NCBI GenBank assembly: GCA_029582155.1
Contig: CM055905.1
Span: 66,806,356 to 66,870,355, forward strand
Reading direction: 5' to 3'
From: Panopea generosa
Lineage: Eukaryota > Mollusca > Bivalvia > Adapedonta > Hiatellidae
DNA: 64,000 nucleotides
This document shows, piece after piece, positions 33,966 to 45,385 of the stretch; positions within the stretch are counted from its first letter, which is position 1; each line of letters starts with the position of its first letter. The notes beneath the pieces are model-generated. The model did not search any database and was not told the origin of the DNA. It saw nothing but the letters and a program-made list of their open reading frames with translations. Position numbers and translations under genes: made by a program.

Positions 33966-35867
33966 ATGTCAGTTCCCGGGAAGAAAGCTAGATATATTGG
34001 GGCATCTGAAGCTCCAGGTGATTCCGAGGAAATGGGAAAATCAATCTGTCAGCCTTGTAACGAGGAAGGAAACGATATACCTGCCGCGGGATTCTGTGTA
34101 GATTGTTGTGAATACTTGTGTGACATGTGTTTTACAACACACCGCCGGGCTAGACCCTTCAGAAAACATGTTCTTCAAGAAAAGACGACGATGACAAGAC
34201 GCAAACCCATTACAAAAACATCGGATATAACCGACGACGAATGTACTGAACACCAAGGAGAGAAAATTAAATTTTACTGCGGGTCACATGACCACCTTGG
34301 CTGCGGTACATGTGTGGCTATTGGTCATCGAAGTTGTGACGGTGTAATTTATGTTGAAACACAATACGAACATTTAAATAGGTCACTGACCGATATCAAA
34401 CAGGAAGTAGACAGTCATGAAAAGAGAGCCGAACATAATGGAAATGACGTTGATAAATATCACTCGAATGCTATACAGGAAATAAGACAGTTTAGAAAAG
34501 AAATAAACAACTCTTTAGACAAATTTGAAAATGATGTTATCAGCGAAGTAGACAAGGTTAAAGAAGAAGATAAAGTAGTGATGACGTCATTATCTTCGAA
34601 ACTGGACGCAATGAAAGTTGAAATATCGTCTACAATCACAGAACTAAATGCTCTGTACGACTTAAAACGCAATCGGAAACTGTTCGCTACTATGGCCAAA
34701 GCGGAAGAAAAAATACAGACCTTAGAGAACGGCATCAGTCAGATAACGGCCGACAACAAGATATGTAGTTACAGGTTTGAGCCCGAGAAGCAGTTGAAAG
34801 ATTTGCTCGAAAATGTGAAATCTATAGGGAAAATAAGTGTAATGGATTGCAACAAAAGTGTTATTATGGAACCTATACCACGACACATACCACTCCAAAC
34901 ACAGAACAAGTCCAGACAATGCAAATTGGAGCAAACAGAGACGAGCAGAAGTGGTCAGCAAACACAACCGGAACCTCCACTGGACAGTGCAATGAAACAA
35001 TCAGAAGTGTCCAGTGACCGTCTATTGATGCAAAGACACGATCAACAAACAAGAACTGACGAACTTCAAGTTGCAACGTACATTTCTGACATCAATGTTC
35101 AATCACCAGGTGATACCATATGCTCCATCGTGGGATCAATACTGTTGCCTGGCAACCAATTCGTCATTGAGGATTATGACAATAAAAAGATTAAACTCTT
35201 AAGCACAAAACAAAATAAAATTAAATCTAAAATACGACTGTCATCAGGACCATGGGACGTTACAAAGATCAACAACAGTAAAGTTGCCGTGACACTACCT
35301 TTGCTGGGTATGATACAGTTAGTGTCAGTAGGGTATCAGTCACTGTCTACAGACCGAGATATAAAAGTGAATGGTCGGTGTTATGGTATAGTATATAATA
35401 ATGCGACACTTATAGTGACATTTGTACTACCGGAGAGAGTGGAAATAATCAACATGAGTGGTGCCGTGTTGAAGACCTTGGTGAACGACGCCAGTGGAAC
35501 ACCACTGTTTAAATGGCCGCAGTACATAGCCATCAACCCAGATAAGACGGCCGTGTACGTGTCTGATTACAACAAGCACTCAGTGACCTGTATGACACTG
35601 GAGGGCAAGGTGAAGGCCGTCTACAAGGATGATAACCTGGAACGTCCCCGTGGTTTGACTTTAGACAGGACCGGAACAGTGTATGTCTGTGGAAACTGCT
35701 CCGATAACATCCACCAGATTACCGCTGACTGTACCAAGATACAGATACTGCTGGATCAGCGACATGGACTAGCTAGTGCGGAATCAATCGCTTACTGTGA
35801 TAAGGAGGACAAACTGTTTGTTGGAATGTGTAAGATCAATGTCGTAAAAATGTTTCAGTTGAAATAG
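33966..35867 (+). CDS. RING-less TRIM-like protein 2: B-box, B-box, coiled coil, NHL-like propeller (633 aa)
   Basis: Intact single-exon paralogue of 7615-9531. I chose the ATG at 33966, which gives the shared start MSVPGKKA; the frame is open to 33939 but that codon is TTG. Both B-boxes keep their Cys/His set (CQPC, FCVDCCEYLCDMC, then CTEH, FYCGSHDHLGCGTC, GHRSC). The coiled-coil region is almost unchanged relative to gene 3. Differences concentrate in the propeller, for example CSIVGSILLPGNQFVIEDYDNK where gene 1 has CWITGAELLPGKQLVIADYNNN, which may reflect divergent ligand surfaces (inference). The first 26 residues carry a GASEAPGDSEEMG segment shared with gene 3 and absent from gene 1. 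Likely cytoplasmic adaptor-like protein; target unknown. Confidence 0.9.
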   Translation: MSVPGKKARYIGASEAPGDSEEMGKSICQPCNEEGNDIPAAGFCVDCCEYLCDMCFTTHRRARPFRKHVLQEKTTMTRRKPITKTSDITDDECTEHQGEKIKFYCGSHDHLGCGTCVAIGHRSCDGVIYVETQYEHLNRSLTDIKQEVDSHEKRAEHNGNDVDKYHSNAIQEIRQFRKEINNSLDKFENDVISEVDKVKEEDKVVMTSLSSKLDAMKVEISSTITELNALYDLKRNRKLFATMAKAEEKIQTLENGISQITADNKICSYRFEPEKQLKDLLENVKSIGKISVMDCNKSVIMEPIPRHIPLQTQNKSRQCKLEQTETSRSGQQTQPEPPLDSAMKQSEVSSDRLLMQRHDQQTRTDELQVATYISDINVQSPGDTICSIVGSILLPGNQFVIEDYDNKKIKLLSTKQNKIKSKIRLSSGPWDVTKINNSKVAVTLPLLGMIQLVSVGYQSLSTDRDIKVNGRCYGIVYNNATLIVTFVLPERVEIINMSGAVLKTLVNDASGTPLFKWPQYIAINPDKTAVYVSDYNKHSVTCMTLEGKVKAVYKDDNLERPRGLTLDRTGTVYVCGNCSDNIHQITADCTKIQILLDQRHGLASAESIAYCDKEDKLFVGMCKINVVKMFQLK

Positions 35868-36538
35868 GATTTAACTGACTGATATATAAATAATGAAGTG
35901 TTTGAAGAAAATAGTAATTATAGTTGACATCCGTAATACATTGTAGTGTAGTAAGACACATACATTATAATCAGACTACGTACGTGGATCCAATATAAAG
36001 ATAAACTGATCAGTTTCAATGAAGAGAAAATAAAGAGAAAGCGGAGAATTAAATAACAGATTTTAGATATTTATAGCTATAAAAATAAATATTCGAATAA
36101 TAATGACAAATAATAATAGAAACAATGATGATAATAACAATTAAAGAGGAAATGATAAAACAAACCAATAAAATAGTAAGAATAAATATGTAACAATACT
36201 AATACAAGATTCATAATACTGGAAATATATTAAATGCTTATATTATACAAATAGTTGTATCATTGTTCATAATATGAAATTGCATTAAAATATATTCTAA
36301 ACAGAATCTAATTGACAAATTTACAAAACAAAAACTGATTATGACGATGAAAATACTTTAAAAATAACATAAACAAAATATTTTCATTACATTTTTTAAG
36401 CATACTCTTTTGAATGTGATTTTGAATGTGATTTTGAATGTGATATTTGAATGTGATTTATAGCCATTTTCAACTGTTTTCTGGTGATATATATCTATGG
36501 TTATATGGCATCTCCATTTTCATTGAATACCTCACAAT
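35868..36538. other. Duplicated 3' flank of gene 2, no gene
   Basis: AT-rich and collinear with 9532-10157 and 48331-49019, including repeated TTTTGAATGTGA motifs near 36410-36455. Confidence 0.7.
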
Positions 36539-36685
36539 GAAAAGAACCATCGTGTTTCCGCAATTAACTGGTAAACGTTTTCACATAAAGTTTATTTATC
36601 GATCAATACTCGAACCACCAAACTCAGCGATGAGAGGTCAGCGATCTTGAGACGGCGCCTTAGACCTTTCGGCCACGGAGGATCC
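36539..36685 (-). mobile_element. tRNA-headed SINE-like insertion in gene 2 3' flank
   Basis: On the minus strand the sequence starts GGATCCTCCGTGGCCGAAAG, with a B-box-like GGTTCGAGTATTG. The same insertion lies at 49020-49166 behind gene 3 and is missing behind gene 1 (about 10140), where the flanks are directly joined. Confidence 0.7.
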
Positions 36686-36869
36686 TACTTAATGATACGT
36701 AGTATTGCATTCCTGTATAATTATATATGAGTAATATAAATATTTATTTTCATTCTTCTTTTGTAAAAATGTATCAATTAAATAAACATCAATATGAAAG
36801 TATGGGTAAATGTATCTTCCTGAATCACATGTATTCCACAATAAATATAAGTGTTTAACATTTATGTTG

Positions 36870-37127
36870 TAAAATGTTTTGTTCTTTCAACACTTTTGGA
36901 ATGGGTTTGAACGCCATTTTCATCACATGGCAGGTTACATGTGACGTATGCCGTTTTATTGGTGACTGAACACACCAGAATGAGTCTGAGTAGAACCATC
37001 GTTTTATTCGCAAGTAACTGACAACCTTTCTCATACATTTTTTGTGCCAAGCTGGGCTCAAACCCACGACCTCTGTGGGGTAAGGTCGTTAGCTGATAGT
37101 GCCTTAAACCACTCGGTCAAAGAGGAC
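36870..37127 (-). mobile_element. tRNA-derived SINE, family A
   Basis: Counterpart of the copies at 10158-10417 and 49357-49614: head near 37127 read leftwards, body GGTTCTACTCAGACTCATTC, tail ending near 36870. Confidence 0.8.
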
Positions 37128-37401
37128 ATTTCTAGGGTGTCCGTATTTCTTTAACAAATAACTGTTATACACATCAGTTAACTATACTAAACACAAATTA
37201 ACTTGGTTCCAGAGAACAGGTTAGATATGAAGTCACAAAATACATCAATGACTTCAATAAAATATAAAACATAAAAAAAACATTAAAATCAACATCAAAA
37301 ACACTCCAAACGTAACAAAAGGTGACATATTGTATAACATCCGATAGCGGTATATATTAAAGAAGGCAACATGCAAATTCCCGTATTACTTCCGTACAGC
37401 C

Positions 37402-37471
37402 GGGCCAGGTCAGCACAGTTAGTAGCGCGTCTGACTTTCATTCGAGGGGTCGTGAGTTCGAACCCCCACCC
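37402..37471 (+). mobile_element. tRNA-like sequence (SINE family B head)
   Basis: Counterpart of 10673-10743. CAGCACAGTTAGTAGCGCG and GTGAGTTCGAACCCCC mark the A- and B-box regions. Confidence 0.55.
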
Positions 37472-37534
37472 GAATAACGTGTGTTTTGTCAATAGAACTT
37501 AGCTATCATCAATATCAGTAGCGTAGCCACCAGG

Positions 37535-37602
37535 TTCTAATGAGTGTGTGTGTGAGGGTGTGTGAGGGTGTGTGAGGGTGTGTGGGGCGGGGGTGTGGAT
37601 GC
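37535..37602. repeat. 10-bp GTGTGTGAGG minisatellite
   Basis: Four to five copies of GTGTGTGAGG ending in GGGGCGGGGG. The gene 1 block has one to two copies, the gene 3 block a poly-G run at the same place. Confidence 0.8.
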
Positions 37603-38020
37603 ATTACCTGCGTTCTGAGGGCTTTTCCAGGAGATAATTATATGTATTCGCGAGAAAATAAAAGGTAGATAAAAAACGTGCAAACCCGTTCGTTGTGGTG
37701 TTAAGAGAGCTACGCCACTGAATATAATATTTTTGGCACTTTTCACATTGTAGATTTTGTTACGAACACACACCTAACAATCACTTTACTATCTGTGCGG
37801 AAAAGCGTAATTTGGATGTTTTACATTATAGAGCGCCCTCTGTGACAGGCCCTCTTTGACAGAAAATGGTAAAACACTATGAACATATGCCACTGACCTT
37901 GTCGAAGTTACGTATACGTGTACTTAGTCCAGTGAACATATAACTTCCACTTAAGAAACAGTTTATTTCATTAAAAAGATGGCTTGTACTTATAATGGAC
38001 AACAAGAAAATTATTTCCGG

Positions 38021-38345
38021 ACAATGTCTGTAACGCGTCAGACTATCAACCGAGGGGTCTTGAGTTTGAATCCCCGCCAGGCCAGAATCTTCGTGATGAT
38101 TGATATACGACATTACGCCTCATTGTCATTCGTCTCTCACTGCTAATTGAAATGGGAAAGTTGTCAGCTTCTTACGGACGGATGGGTGTGCTCTAATACT
38201 GGTCAATCTTCCAGGATTCCAGAAAATAGTGGTTAGGTTTACTGATCGTCTGTGAGCTCTCGATGGCATAAAAACGACGCTAAATATTGAAACAGACAAA
38301 ATGAGCCTCATTCCTTGATCCGCCATTAGAATTTCTTGTACTTCA
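38021..38345 (+). mobile_element. SINE family C (tRNA-like head plus body)
   Basis: TCTGTAACGCGTCAGACTAT and GAGTTTGAATCCCCGCCAG form a truncated tRNA-like head. The body runs through CATTACGCCTCATTGTCATT to ACGACGCTAAATATTGAAAC. Copies at 45672-45935 and 50490-50815 occupy the same place in other blocks; the gene 1 block has only the 3' part (11099-11170). Confidence 0.65.
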
Positions 38346-38370
38346 CTAATCTAATATGAATTTACTCTGT

Positions 38371-39454
38371 AGTGCTTGGTCCAGTGGTAGCGTGTAGGAC
38401 CCAGAATCGCAGGGTCGTGGGCTCGATATTTCTCCCAAGACTTTGTGAAGTGCTTGGTCCAGTGGTAGCATGTAGGACCCAGAAACGCAGGGTCGTGGGT
38501 TCGATCCTTCTCCAACGACTTTTTGAAGTGCATGGTGTAATGGTAGAGTATCTGACCCAGAATTGCAGGGTCGTTGGTTCGATCCAGCTCCCACGACTAT
38601 GTGAAGTGCGTTGTCCAGTGGTACAGTTTCGGACCGAGAATCGCAGGGTCGTGGGTTCGAACCTTCTCCCACGACTATGTGAAGTGCGTTTTCCAGTGGC
38701 AGAGTTTAGTTTCGGACTCAGAATCACAGGGTTGTTGGTTCGAACCTTCTCCCACGACTTTGTGAATTGCTTGGTCCAGTGGTAGAGTTTCGGACTCAGA
38801 ATCGTAGGGTCATGGGTTTGATCCTTCTGCCACGACTATGTGAAGTGAGTGTTCCAGTGGTAGAGTGTCGGACCCAGAGTCGCAGTGTCGTTGGTTCGAT
38901 CCTTCTCCCGCGAATATGTGAAGTGCTTGGTCCAGTGGTAGAGTATCGGACCCAGAATCGCAGGGTCATGGGTTCGATCCTTCTCCCACGACCATGTGAA
39001 GTGCTTGGTCCAGTGGTAGTGTGTAGGACCCAGAATGGCAGGGTCGTGGGTTTGATCCTACTCCCACGACTATGTGAAGTGAGTGTTCCAGTGGTAGAGT
39101 ATCGGACCCAGAATCGCAGTGTCGTGGGTTCGATCCTACTCCCGCGAATATGTGAAGTGTTTGGTCCAGTGGTAGAATATCGGACCCAGAATCGCAGGGT
39201 CGTGGGTTCGATCCTTCTCCCGCGACTATGTAAAGTGCTTGGTCCAGTGGTAGAGTATCGGACCTAGAATCGCAGGGTCGTGGGTTCGATCCTTCTCCCA
39301 CGACTATGTGAAGTGCTTGGTCCAGTGGTAGAGTATCGGACCCAGATTCGCAGAGTCGTGGGTTCAATCCTTCTCCCACGACTATGTGAAGTGCTTGGTC
39401 CAGTGGTAGCGTGTAGGACCGAGAATCGCAGTGTCGTTTGTTCGACCGTTCTCT
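38371..39454 (+). repeat. tRNA-like 78-bp tandem array, locus 2 left part (14 units)
   Basis: Fourteen units of the 78-bp tRNA-like repeat, more diverged than locus 1 (GCGTTGTCCAG, GAGTGTTCCAG and other A-box variants). The last unit is interrupted at 39454 by a DNA transposon and resumes at 42289. Confidence 0.9.
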
Positions 39455-42288
39455 CACGGTCAGGGAACTCTGTCACAACGTAGAGTGATTCGCGTCGACA
39501 GTTTGTCACAGATTCACGTCGACAGTATTATTCTTTTGTAAATTTTGTCACAGTTGCTAGTCGATAGCGGGGACATAATCGCTGATATGTTTTTATAATC
39601 AAATGTATGAAGTATATATTTGACATTCCGGGGAATGTAGTGTATTATAAGTAAAATACGATCAAATTGAACATCTGATTATGAATATTTCTTCAAGTTT
39701 AAAATTTTTAAAATGTCACAGGTTTGTGACGACAGTGTAACGGAGGCGTGTCGATCCTTATTTAAATGTCACGGATTCAGTGTCGATAGTTTAACATTGT
39801 AGAATAGTGCAACCCTGCGCCATTACTGCCATTTACACTTCGAGTCTCGTACAGAGGCTGTCCGGCATATAGTTTTAGAGGATTGTCGTTATGTTACGGA
39901 TTATGTTTGTGAAAGTTAGAACCGACACACAGAAGCAAAATAATACCTCGGTACTTACAACCCAATAGCAATAGTCATGTTTCGTGAGACTTGCGCTGTT
40001 AGTTTAAAACTCTACATATAACGAATCATTTTAGGGAAAAATTGTCACTTTTTATACGTATTTCCGTATTTACGTTTTGAGTGATGTATTTATCCAGCTC
40101 ATCGATTGTGTCATGTCTTGTCCTCAATTAACTACCCAAGTTTGAGACTCGGATTAAAATCTTCCGTTATTCTCCATTATTCGTTTTCTTTTATCTAACA
40201 AATAAGAAATTTAATTAAGATTTGAACTTGAAATAATAAAACAAAATGTACACAAAAACTATCATGATCTGCAGGGGAAAATATGAAAGACAATTTAGGG
40301 TAACGTGAACACCAGCAAGTATACTTGGGATTCTGGAGATGTGCTTATTTACACATGTCAATATATCGTACATTTGACTCACACTCACACAACAATAAAT
40401 CTTGTATTTATGTGTTTTATACGTTTTATATGAGTATATGATCATCTGAAGGGAAAATATGTTGTAATGTTATCTTATATATAGGCCTTACTCAGCAAAA
40501 AAAAACCGTTCCTCTTTTTTATAACTGATGTTGCTCTGTCTTTGTTTCATGCCCAGTGTACATGTATTTTTTACCTTGGTGATGTTGTGATCATATGCAC
40601 CGTGTACATAGATAGCACTCAGTGTCCAGAACATTCATTTCCACTTTTTCCACGTGCACATGCAGTCGACAGTTTTTCAGTCCACGTCATACGATTCATG
40701 CAATAAAGGCCGATTTGATTTTGTTTTCAGTTTTCAACATGCAACGGATTTCTGAAACGGATGCAATAAAATGATAGTGGGTGGTGTAACGGCCATGGTG
40801 TTGTCGCAAATATAATGAGCGACTTGAGGCACGTTTCCGATCAACCTGAACTGTTTACAGTCGCCTCGTTAACGGTAAACCTGGAGAGACAAAGACCGGA
40901 ACCGAACGTTGACGTAGTTACGTTAGTGTCTGTTGCGAGCTTCCTTCGCTGCTGGGCAGCATGGCGTTTCAGTACAGACTATTCGTTACCGTTTGCGTCG
41001 TAACTCCAAACTAATCAGAGTAGCGCGGCGCCCATACACTAGTACTGGTCAAATAATGACCCGACGTCACATCGCTGCCATGTTTTTATGTGTGCGACGT
41101 CATCTGAACTGGCAATCTGATCAACTCGGCCATTATGCTTCGCAACAGTGTATTATACGGAGGATACGGAAATACCCGATGTTTCACGATTGCTTTACTG
41201 GAGCTAAATGGCAGCACATGTTCACCAGGCAATACTTGACCCAGGTCAATGTTTTCACATGGCCGGAAGTTTCACTTGATCCTTGCAAAAATTAAGAATA
41301 TCTGGGTCATAAAAATGATAATCTCTATGATTTGGCTCAGGCGTTGTTACGGTGATCGAGTAAATTGCAAAATGCATTGGTTTTGCGTTACGTTATGTCG
41401 AGACGCCGTTAAATTATTGAATACATACCTGCAAATGGTAGATTGGCAAATTCTTACTCAAACTCGATGACCTAAACTTTACATAATGAGTGTCTGATAG
41501 TTTGTGACTTTTTATTTTGATCCCCCCCCCCCCGCCCCAACCCACCCAACATACACACAGACACACGCGCGCGTACGCGCACACACACAAATACGCACAT
41601 ACGCACGCACGCACGCACGCACGCACACACAGGAAAGAAGTTAACATCTACTGACAGTCATGACATTTAATGTAAAATGAAATGTTTTATTTTCAAAAAT
41701 CTGAGCTGTTTCATTGATGGCTGAGAAAGGACATCTAATCAATGATAGGCCTTTATTCAGATCACAATACAGCGAGGAATCTTAGACAAAAGATATGTCC
41801 ATTTCTGCCAATAGTGTCGACTAGAATCTGTGACCCTGTAGAGAAGAATCCGTGACTTTTAAATCAACATCGACACAAACCTGTGACACGTGAAGCTTTT
41901 TTCAAACGGAATTTCTCACATAGAATAAGTAAAAAGTCAATTAGTTATAACTCTTGTTTTAAACAAAAATACTTAAACAACAGTTATAAATGATGTTTTG
42001 CACTGATTAATGTTTTTATTGACAATTTCATCGCTACTTTCGTTTTATATACATATTTAGCGAGGATTCATTAATTCTTGCGTTTTAAACATTTACTAAT
42101 TAACACATGATTGTTTGGAACATTGAAAATATTTAATTAATATCAGGTGAAACTCAATCTTGTAAAACGTTTAAAACTTATAGCTGTATCCAGTAAATAA
42201 TTTATTTTATATGCATCAGATCGACGTGAATCTGTGACAAACTGTCGACGCGAATCACTCTACGTTGTGACAGAGTTCCCTAACCGTG
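39455..42288. mobile_element. 2.8-kb DNA transposon with about 70-bp inverted repeats and repeated subterminal motifs
   Basis: The ends are inverted repeats: the left starts CACGGTCAGGGAACTCTG, and the right end is its reverse complement with one change (CACGGTTAGGG read inwards), extending about 68 bp. The 5-bp TCTCT is duplicated at 39450-39454 and 42289-42293; removing the element and one TCTCT restores a normal tRNA-like array unit. Inside each end, motifs of the form TGTCAC(A/G)GATTC...GTCGA(C/T)AGT recur about four times in direct orientation on the left (to about 39795) and inverted on the right (from about 41808). Most of the interior is non-coding. I cannot assign a superfamily. Confidence 0.85.
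40933..41295 (+). pseudogene. Tc1/mariner-like transposase fragment inside the transposon
   Basis: The frame contains GVSVQTIRYRLRR, matching the second helix-turn-helix of Tc1-type transposases, then RRPYTSTGQIMTRRHIAAM and VRRHLNWQSDQ, matching the linker before the DDE core. The catalytic DDE region is absent or unreadable and the N-terminal part is in another frame. Tc1 elements duplicate TA, not 5 bp, so this is probably a nested relic rather than the element's own enzyme. Confidence 0.6.
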
Positions 42289-42461
42289 TCTCTCGCGACT
42301 ATGTAAAGTACTTGATCCAGTGGTAGAATATTGGACCCAGAATCGCAGGGTCGTGGGTTCGACCCTTCTCCCATGACTACGTGAAGTACTTGATCCAGTG
42401 GTGGAGTATCGGACCCAGAATCGCAGGGTCGTGGGTTCGATCCTTCTCCCACGAATATGTG
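42289..42461 (+). repeat. tRNA-like 78-bp tandem array, locus 2 right part
   Basis: Remainder of the interrupted unit plus two further units (TACTTGATCCAGTGG variants), ending at CACGAATATGTGAAG. Together with 38371-39454 the pre-insertion array had about 16 units. Confidence 0.88.
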
Positions 42462-43082
42462 AAGTGGTCTTGATCAAGACACTTAAACCTTTTATGCTTA
42501 GTACTAGTTTTACCTAGGAACACGTGCCTAAGTTGTAATAACTTGTTTCACAATCGAAGTAAACTAAATACTTATTAGATATAAAATATTTTTTAACCGA
42601 AGTATATCTGTCTAGATCTCTTTTATGTATGCATTGCCAAATTAGTCATGTCTTCTATGTATTATGTTACGAACATGTCTATTCAATTGTCTCTGTCTGG
42701 CCAAGGCTATAAACATTATTATCTGGCGGAGCCCCAAGTTTTTAAAAGTTACGTACTTCTCGTGGTTGTAAGCGCCTATGTGATATCGATTTTCACGGAT
42801 TAGACATTTAATACGAATGGTCTATGCACAATACAGAAGCAGATTTAGTAAATGAGTTTACCGAATGTATTTACAGCACTCCGCAGCTGCCCCTGGGCTG
42901 CGTTCAGCACATTTAAACAGCAAACACGTTTTAATGCCTGGTTCCCTAAAGTTTTCGCGTATTGCGTGCTCATATGAGGTCGAACCGGTGTATAAAAATG
43001 TGTTAGCTAACGTTATCAAACGTTTAACCGTACTGAACGCAGCCATTATTTAACACGAAAATCTGTCTGTTAAAGGCTAATC
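42462..43082. other. No gene recognised
   Basis: Mixed-composition DNA. Short overlapping frames on both strands at 42858-43053 show no recognisable domain. Confidence 0.5.
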
Positions 43083-43918
43083 CCGAGAACAGTGTCACTG
43101 AAATATATTTTAGTATTTTTATACTTCCCGAAAGTTTCGGGAAAGCATATAGTCGCGGCCACCTCGTCCGTCGTCCGTACGTTCCCATATCCTTGTCCTA
43201 GCTATTTCCCTATCAACTTTTGTTGGAATTTTATGAAACTTGCTAGGATATATCATAACCCGCAGGCCCTATCTTGCTATAGCTTTTGGTTAACTATATA
43301 TTGTGAATAATGGACCATTATCCACAAGCTATAGTAAGATAGAGCCTGTGTCACTAACTACCAAGTGGAAACGTCTTCGCGTTACGGTTTAGTGAGTTTT
43401 CACAGAGTTATGGCCCTATTTTTCTTTCAATTACCAAGTCCCTGTTCAAAGTTTGCGTATTTATGTTTGTTTGCCTATTTACCTCCAGTCACTGGTTGGA
43501 ATTTTAAGAAACTTGCTAGAATGTATCACTTCCAAGTAGAGATGCGCATATTGTCTTTGTTTTTCGGTTTGATGATTTTTCCACAGAGTTGTGGCCCTTT
43601 GAGTATGTACATTACATGGAGCAACACGTTTACTACGGTGACCAATTTGGACCATCGTTGCATTGTTGTTTTTTTTCACAATCGTCGTTTCGACTTTTCA
43701 CCATCGTAGTTTCGACTTTTTACCGTCTTTGTTTCGACTTTTTATCACTGTAGTTTCGTTGTGTAGATTTTATTTAATTTAATAAATATGCCGCGATGGC
43801 CCAATCAGGACACCGTAGTTTTATGAACACATAATGATGTCACGCGATATTTACCTACCATAGGCGTAGGGCCGCGGGGGCCAATGTTCAGGTTTGTAGG
43901 GCAGCATATACTTCACCC

Positions 43919-43949
<31 letters not shown>

Positions 43950-45180
43950 CCTACCCCCAATATTTTGATTAAAATGTCAACATTTCACAAAAATACCTTA
44001 AACATCTGGAGTAAATGACAACATTTTCTTTTAGAATACAGCAGTTATTGTTTTAAATATAAAAAAAAATTCCGGGTTAAGACCCACCACCAGCTCTCGT
44101 TTTGACTTGTCTTGCATGTGGTTTAAAACCCATCGGAAGCTAATTCTTAAAACATCTTACAAAAATCTTATTAAAACGTTTAAATGACACAAAAAATATT
44201 GGAATAAATAACAACCATGTTCACACTTCACGTTATCAAAAAACAGTATTATTTTTTTTTAATTATATTCAAAACGTTTTCACATGAGGCCCCTCGTACC
44301 CCAATCAGCAAACGACACCCTCTCCCGCACTGGAGTAAATGACAGTCCTATATGTTATTCTAAAAACTCACTAGAATGCAGCATTTGGTGTCTTTAATAT
44401 AATTTTTATTTCAGGGGCAGGCAGGAGGGGGTGGGGTGGCGCGTGCCGACACTAGATTAATCCAACATTCTCCCTCACATTTTAAAAGTATTGAATAAAT
44501 AACAACCATCCCCCCACCCCCTAAAACTAACTCGAATAGAGAATTCGGTTTTTAGAATACAAAACAAATCCAGGGGCCTGCGCCAATCAGTAGAGCACGC
44601 CACACTCTCTCAGTGCATGACGTACCAGGTTTAAAACCCAGTGAAAGTTCATTTTAATTGGTACATGTTATAGTTTGATAAAAACATGTCAAAGTCGCAA
44701 AATATTCGGGAGTGAAGAACAATTTTTTTTCTCTAAAACTTGTTAAAATACTGTATTAGGTTTTTAAGATCACAAAAGTTTCAAAGTACCCTCATCAGCA
44801 GGGACCCCCCCCCCCCCCCCCCACCCCCATGTCGAGAAAGGTGACCCCTCCGGTATTTGTTCTCACATCGCAAGCCTCGTGCATTTCCTGGCCACAAACG
44901 GTTTGCCTTGATAAAAATTCCTTTCTGGCTATGTCACTGCTCTTTTTCTTGACAAAAAACGCAGCCTTTTTTTCAAAACTTTTTTGGGGACCCCCCCCCC
45001 CCCCCCCCACCAGGGAATTCATCCACACATATACCCCATCGGGAGGGCGATACATCCTCATGCACTCTCTCCACAACACCTCCCCACCCCCATCGCCCCA
45101 ATTATTGAAACGCTCCTACGACCATGCCCACTGTTCCGCTTAATACCATTGACGTATACTACCTGTTTACCTGCAAGACA
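43083..45180. repeat. Segmental duplication, array-adjacent repeat and poly-C spacer (copy 2)
   Basis: Collinear with 61818-63890 and, with interruptions, with 30355-33700. Contains the palindromic pair CTATCTTGCTATAGCTT / AAGCTATAGTAAGATAG at about 43271-43345, TTTCGACTTTTCACC units at 43690-43755, and C-runs at about 43916-43934, 44805-44822 and 44991-45008. No gene. Confidence 0.8.
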
Positions 45181-45304
45181 CGAATATGTATTAAATCACT
45201 GATAATACGATAAAGACAGTACAAAAAAACATAAAACATATCATATTTGTCATTCATTATATAGGCCTGTAGATTGAGGAGTCAGACACATAAACCTGAA
45301 CAAA

Positions 45305-45385
45305 ATGTCAGTTCCTGGGAAGAAAGCTGGATATATTGGGGCATCTGAAGCTCAAGGTGATTCCGGGAAAATGTTTTTTATTTGA
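45305..45385 (+). pseudogene. Truncated B-box gene copy (about 23 codons retained)
   Basis: Leader and ATG match the intact copies. The frame starts MSVPGKKAGYIGASEAQGDS and leaves the family after about 23 codons, reaching a TGA at 45383. Beyond the break the sequence matches the far 3' flank of gene 2 (from about 37800: GAGCGCCCTCTGTGACAG), so the rest of the gene and about 2 kb of 3' flank have been deleted. Confidence 0.85.

Noticed and set aside
38371-39454. Cluster of functional tRNA genes
   Set aside because: Units have A and B boxes but no acceptor stem, an abnormal T-loop and no clean anticodon arm.
44795-45143. Frames with Pro- or Gly-runs, repeated at 63459-63863
   Set aside because: Open only because of poly-C tracts in the duplicated spacer; interrupted or shifted in the third copy.
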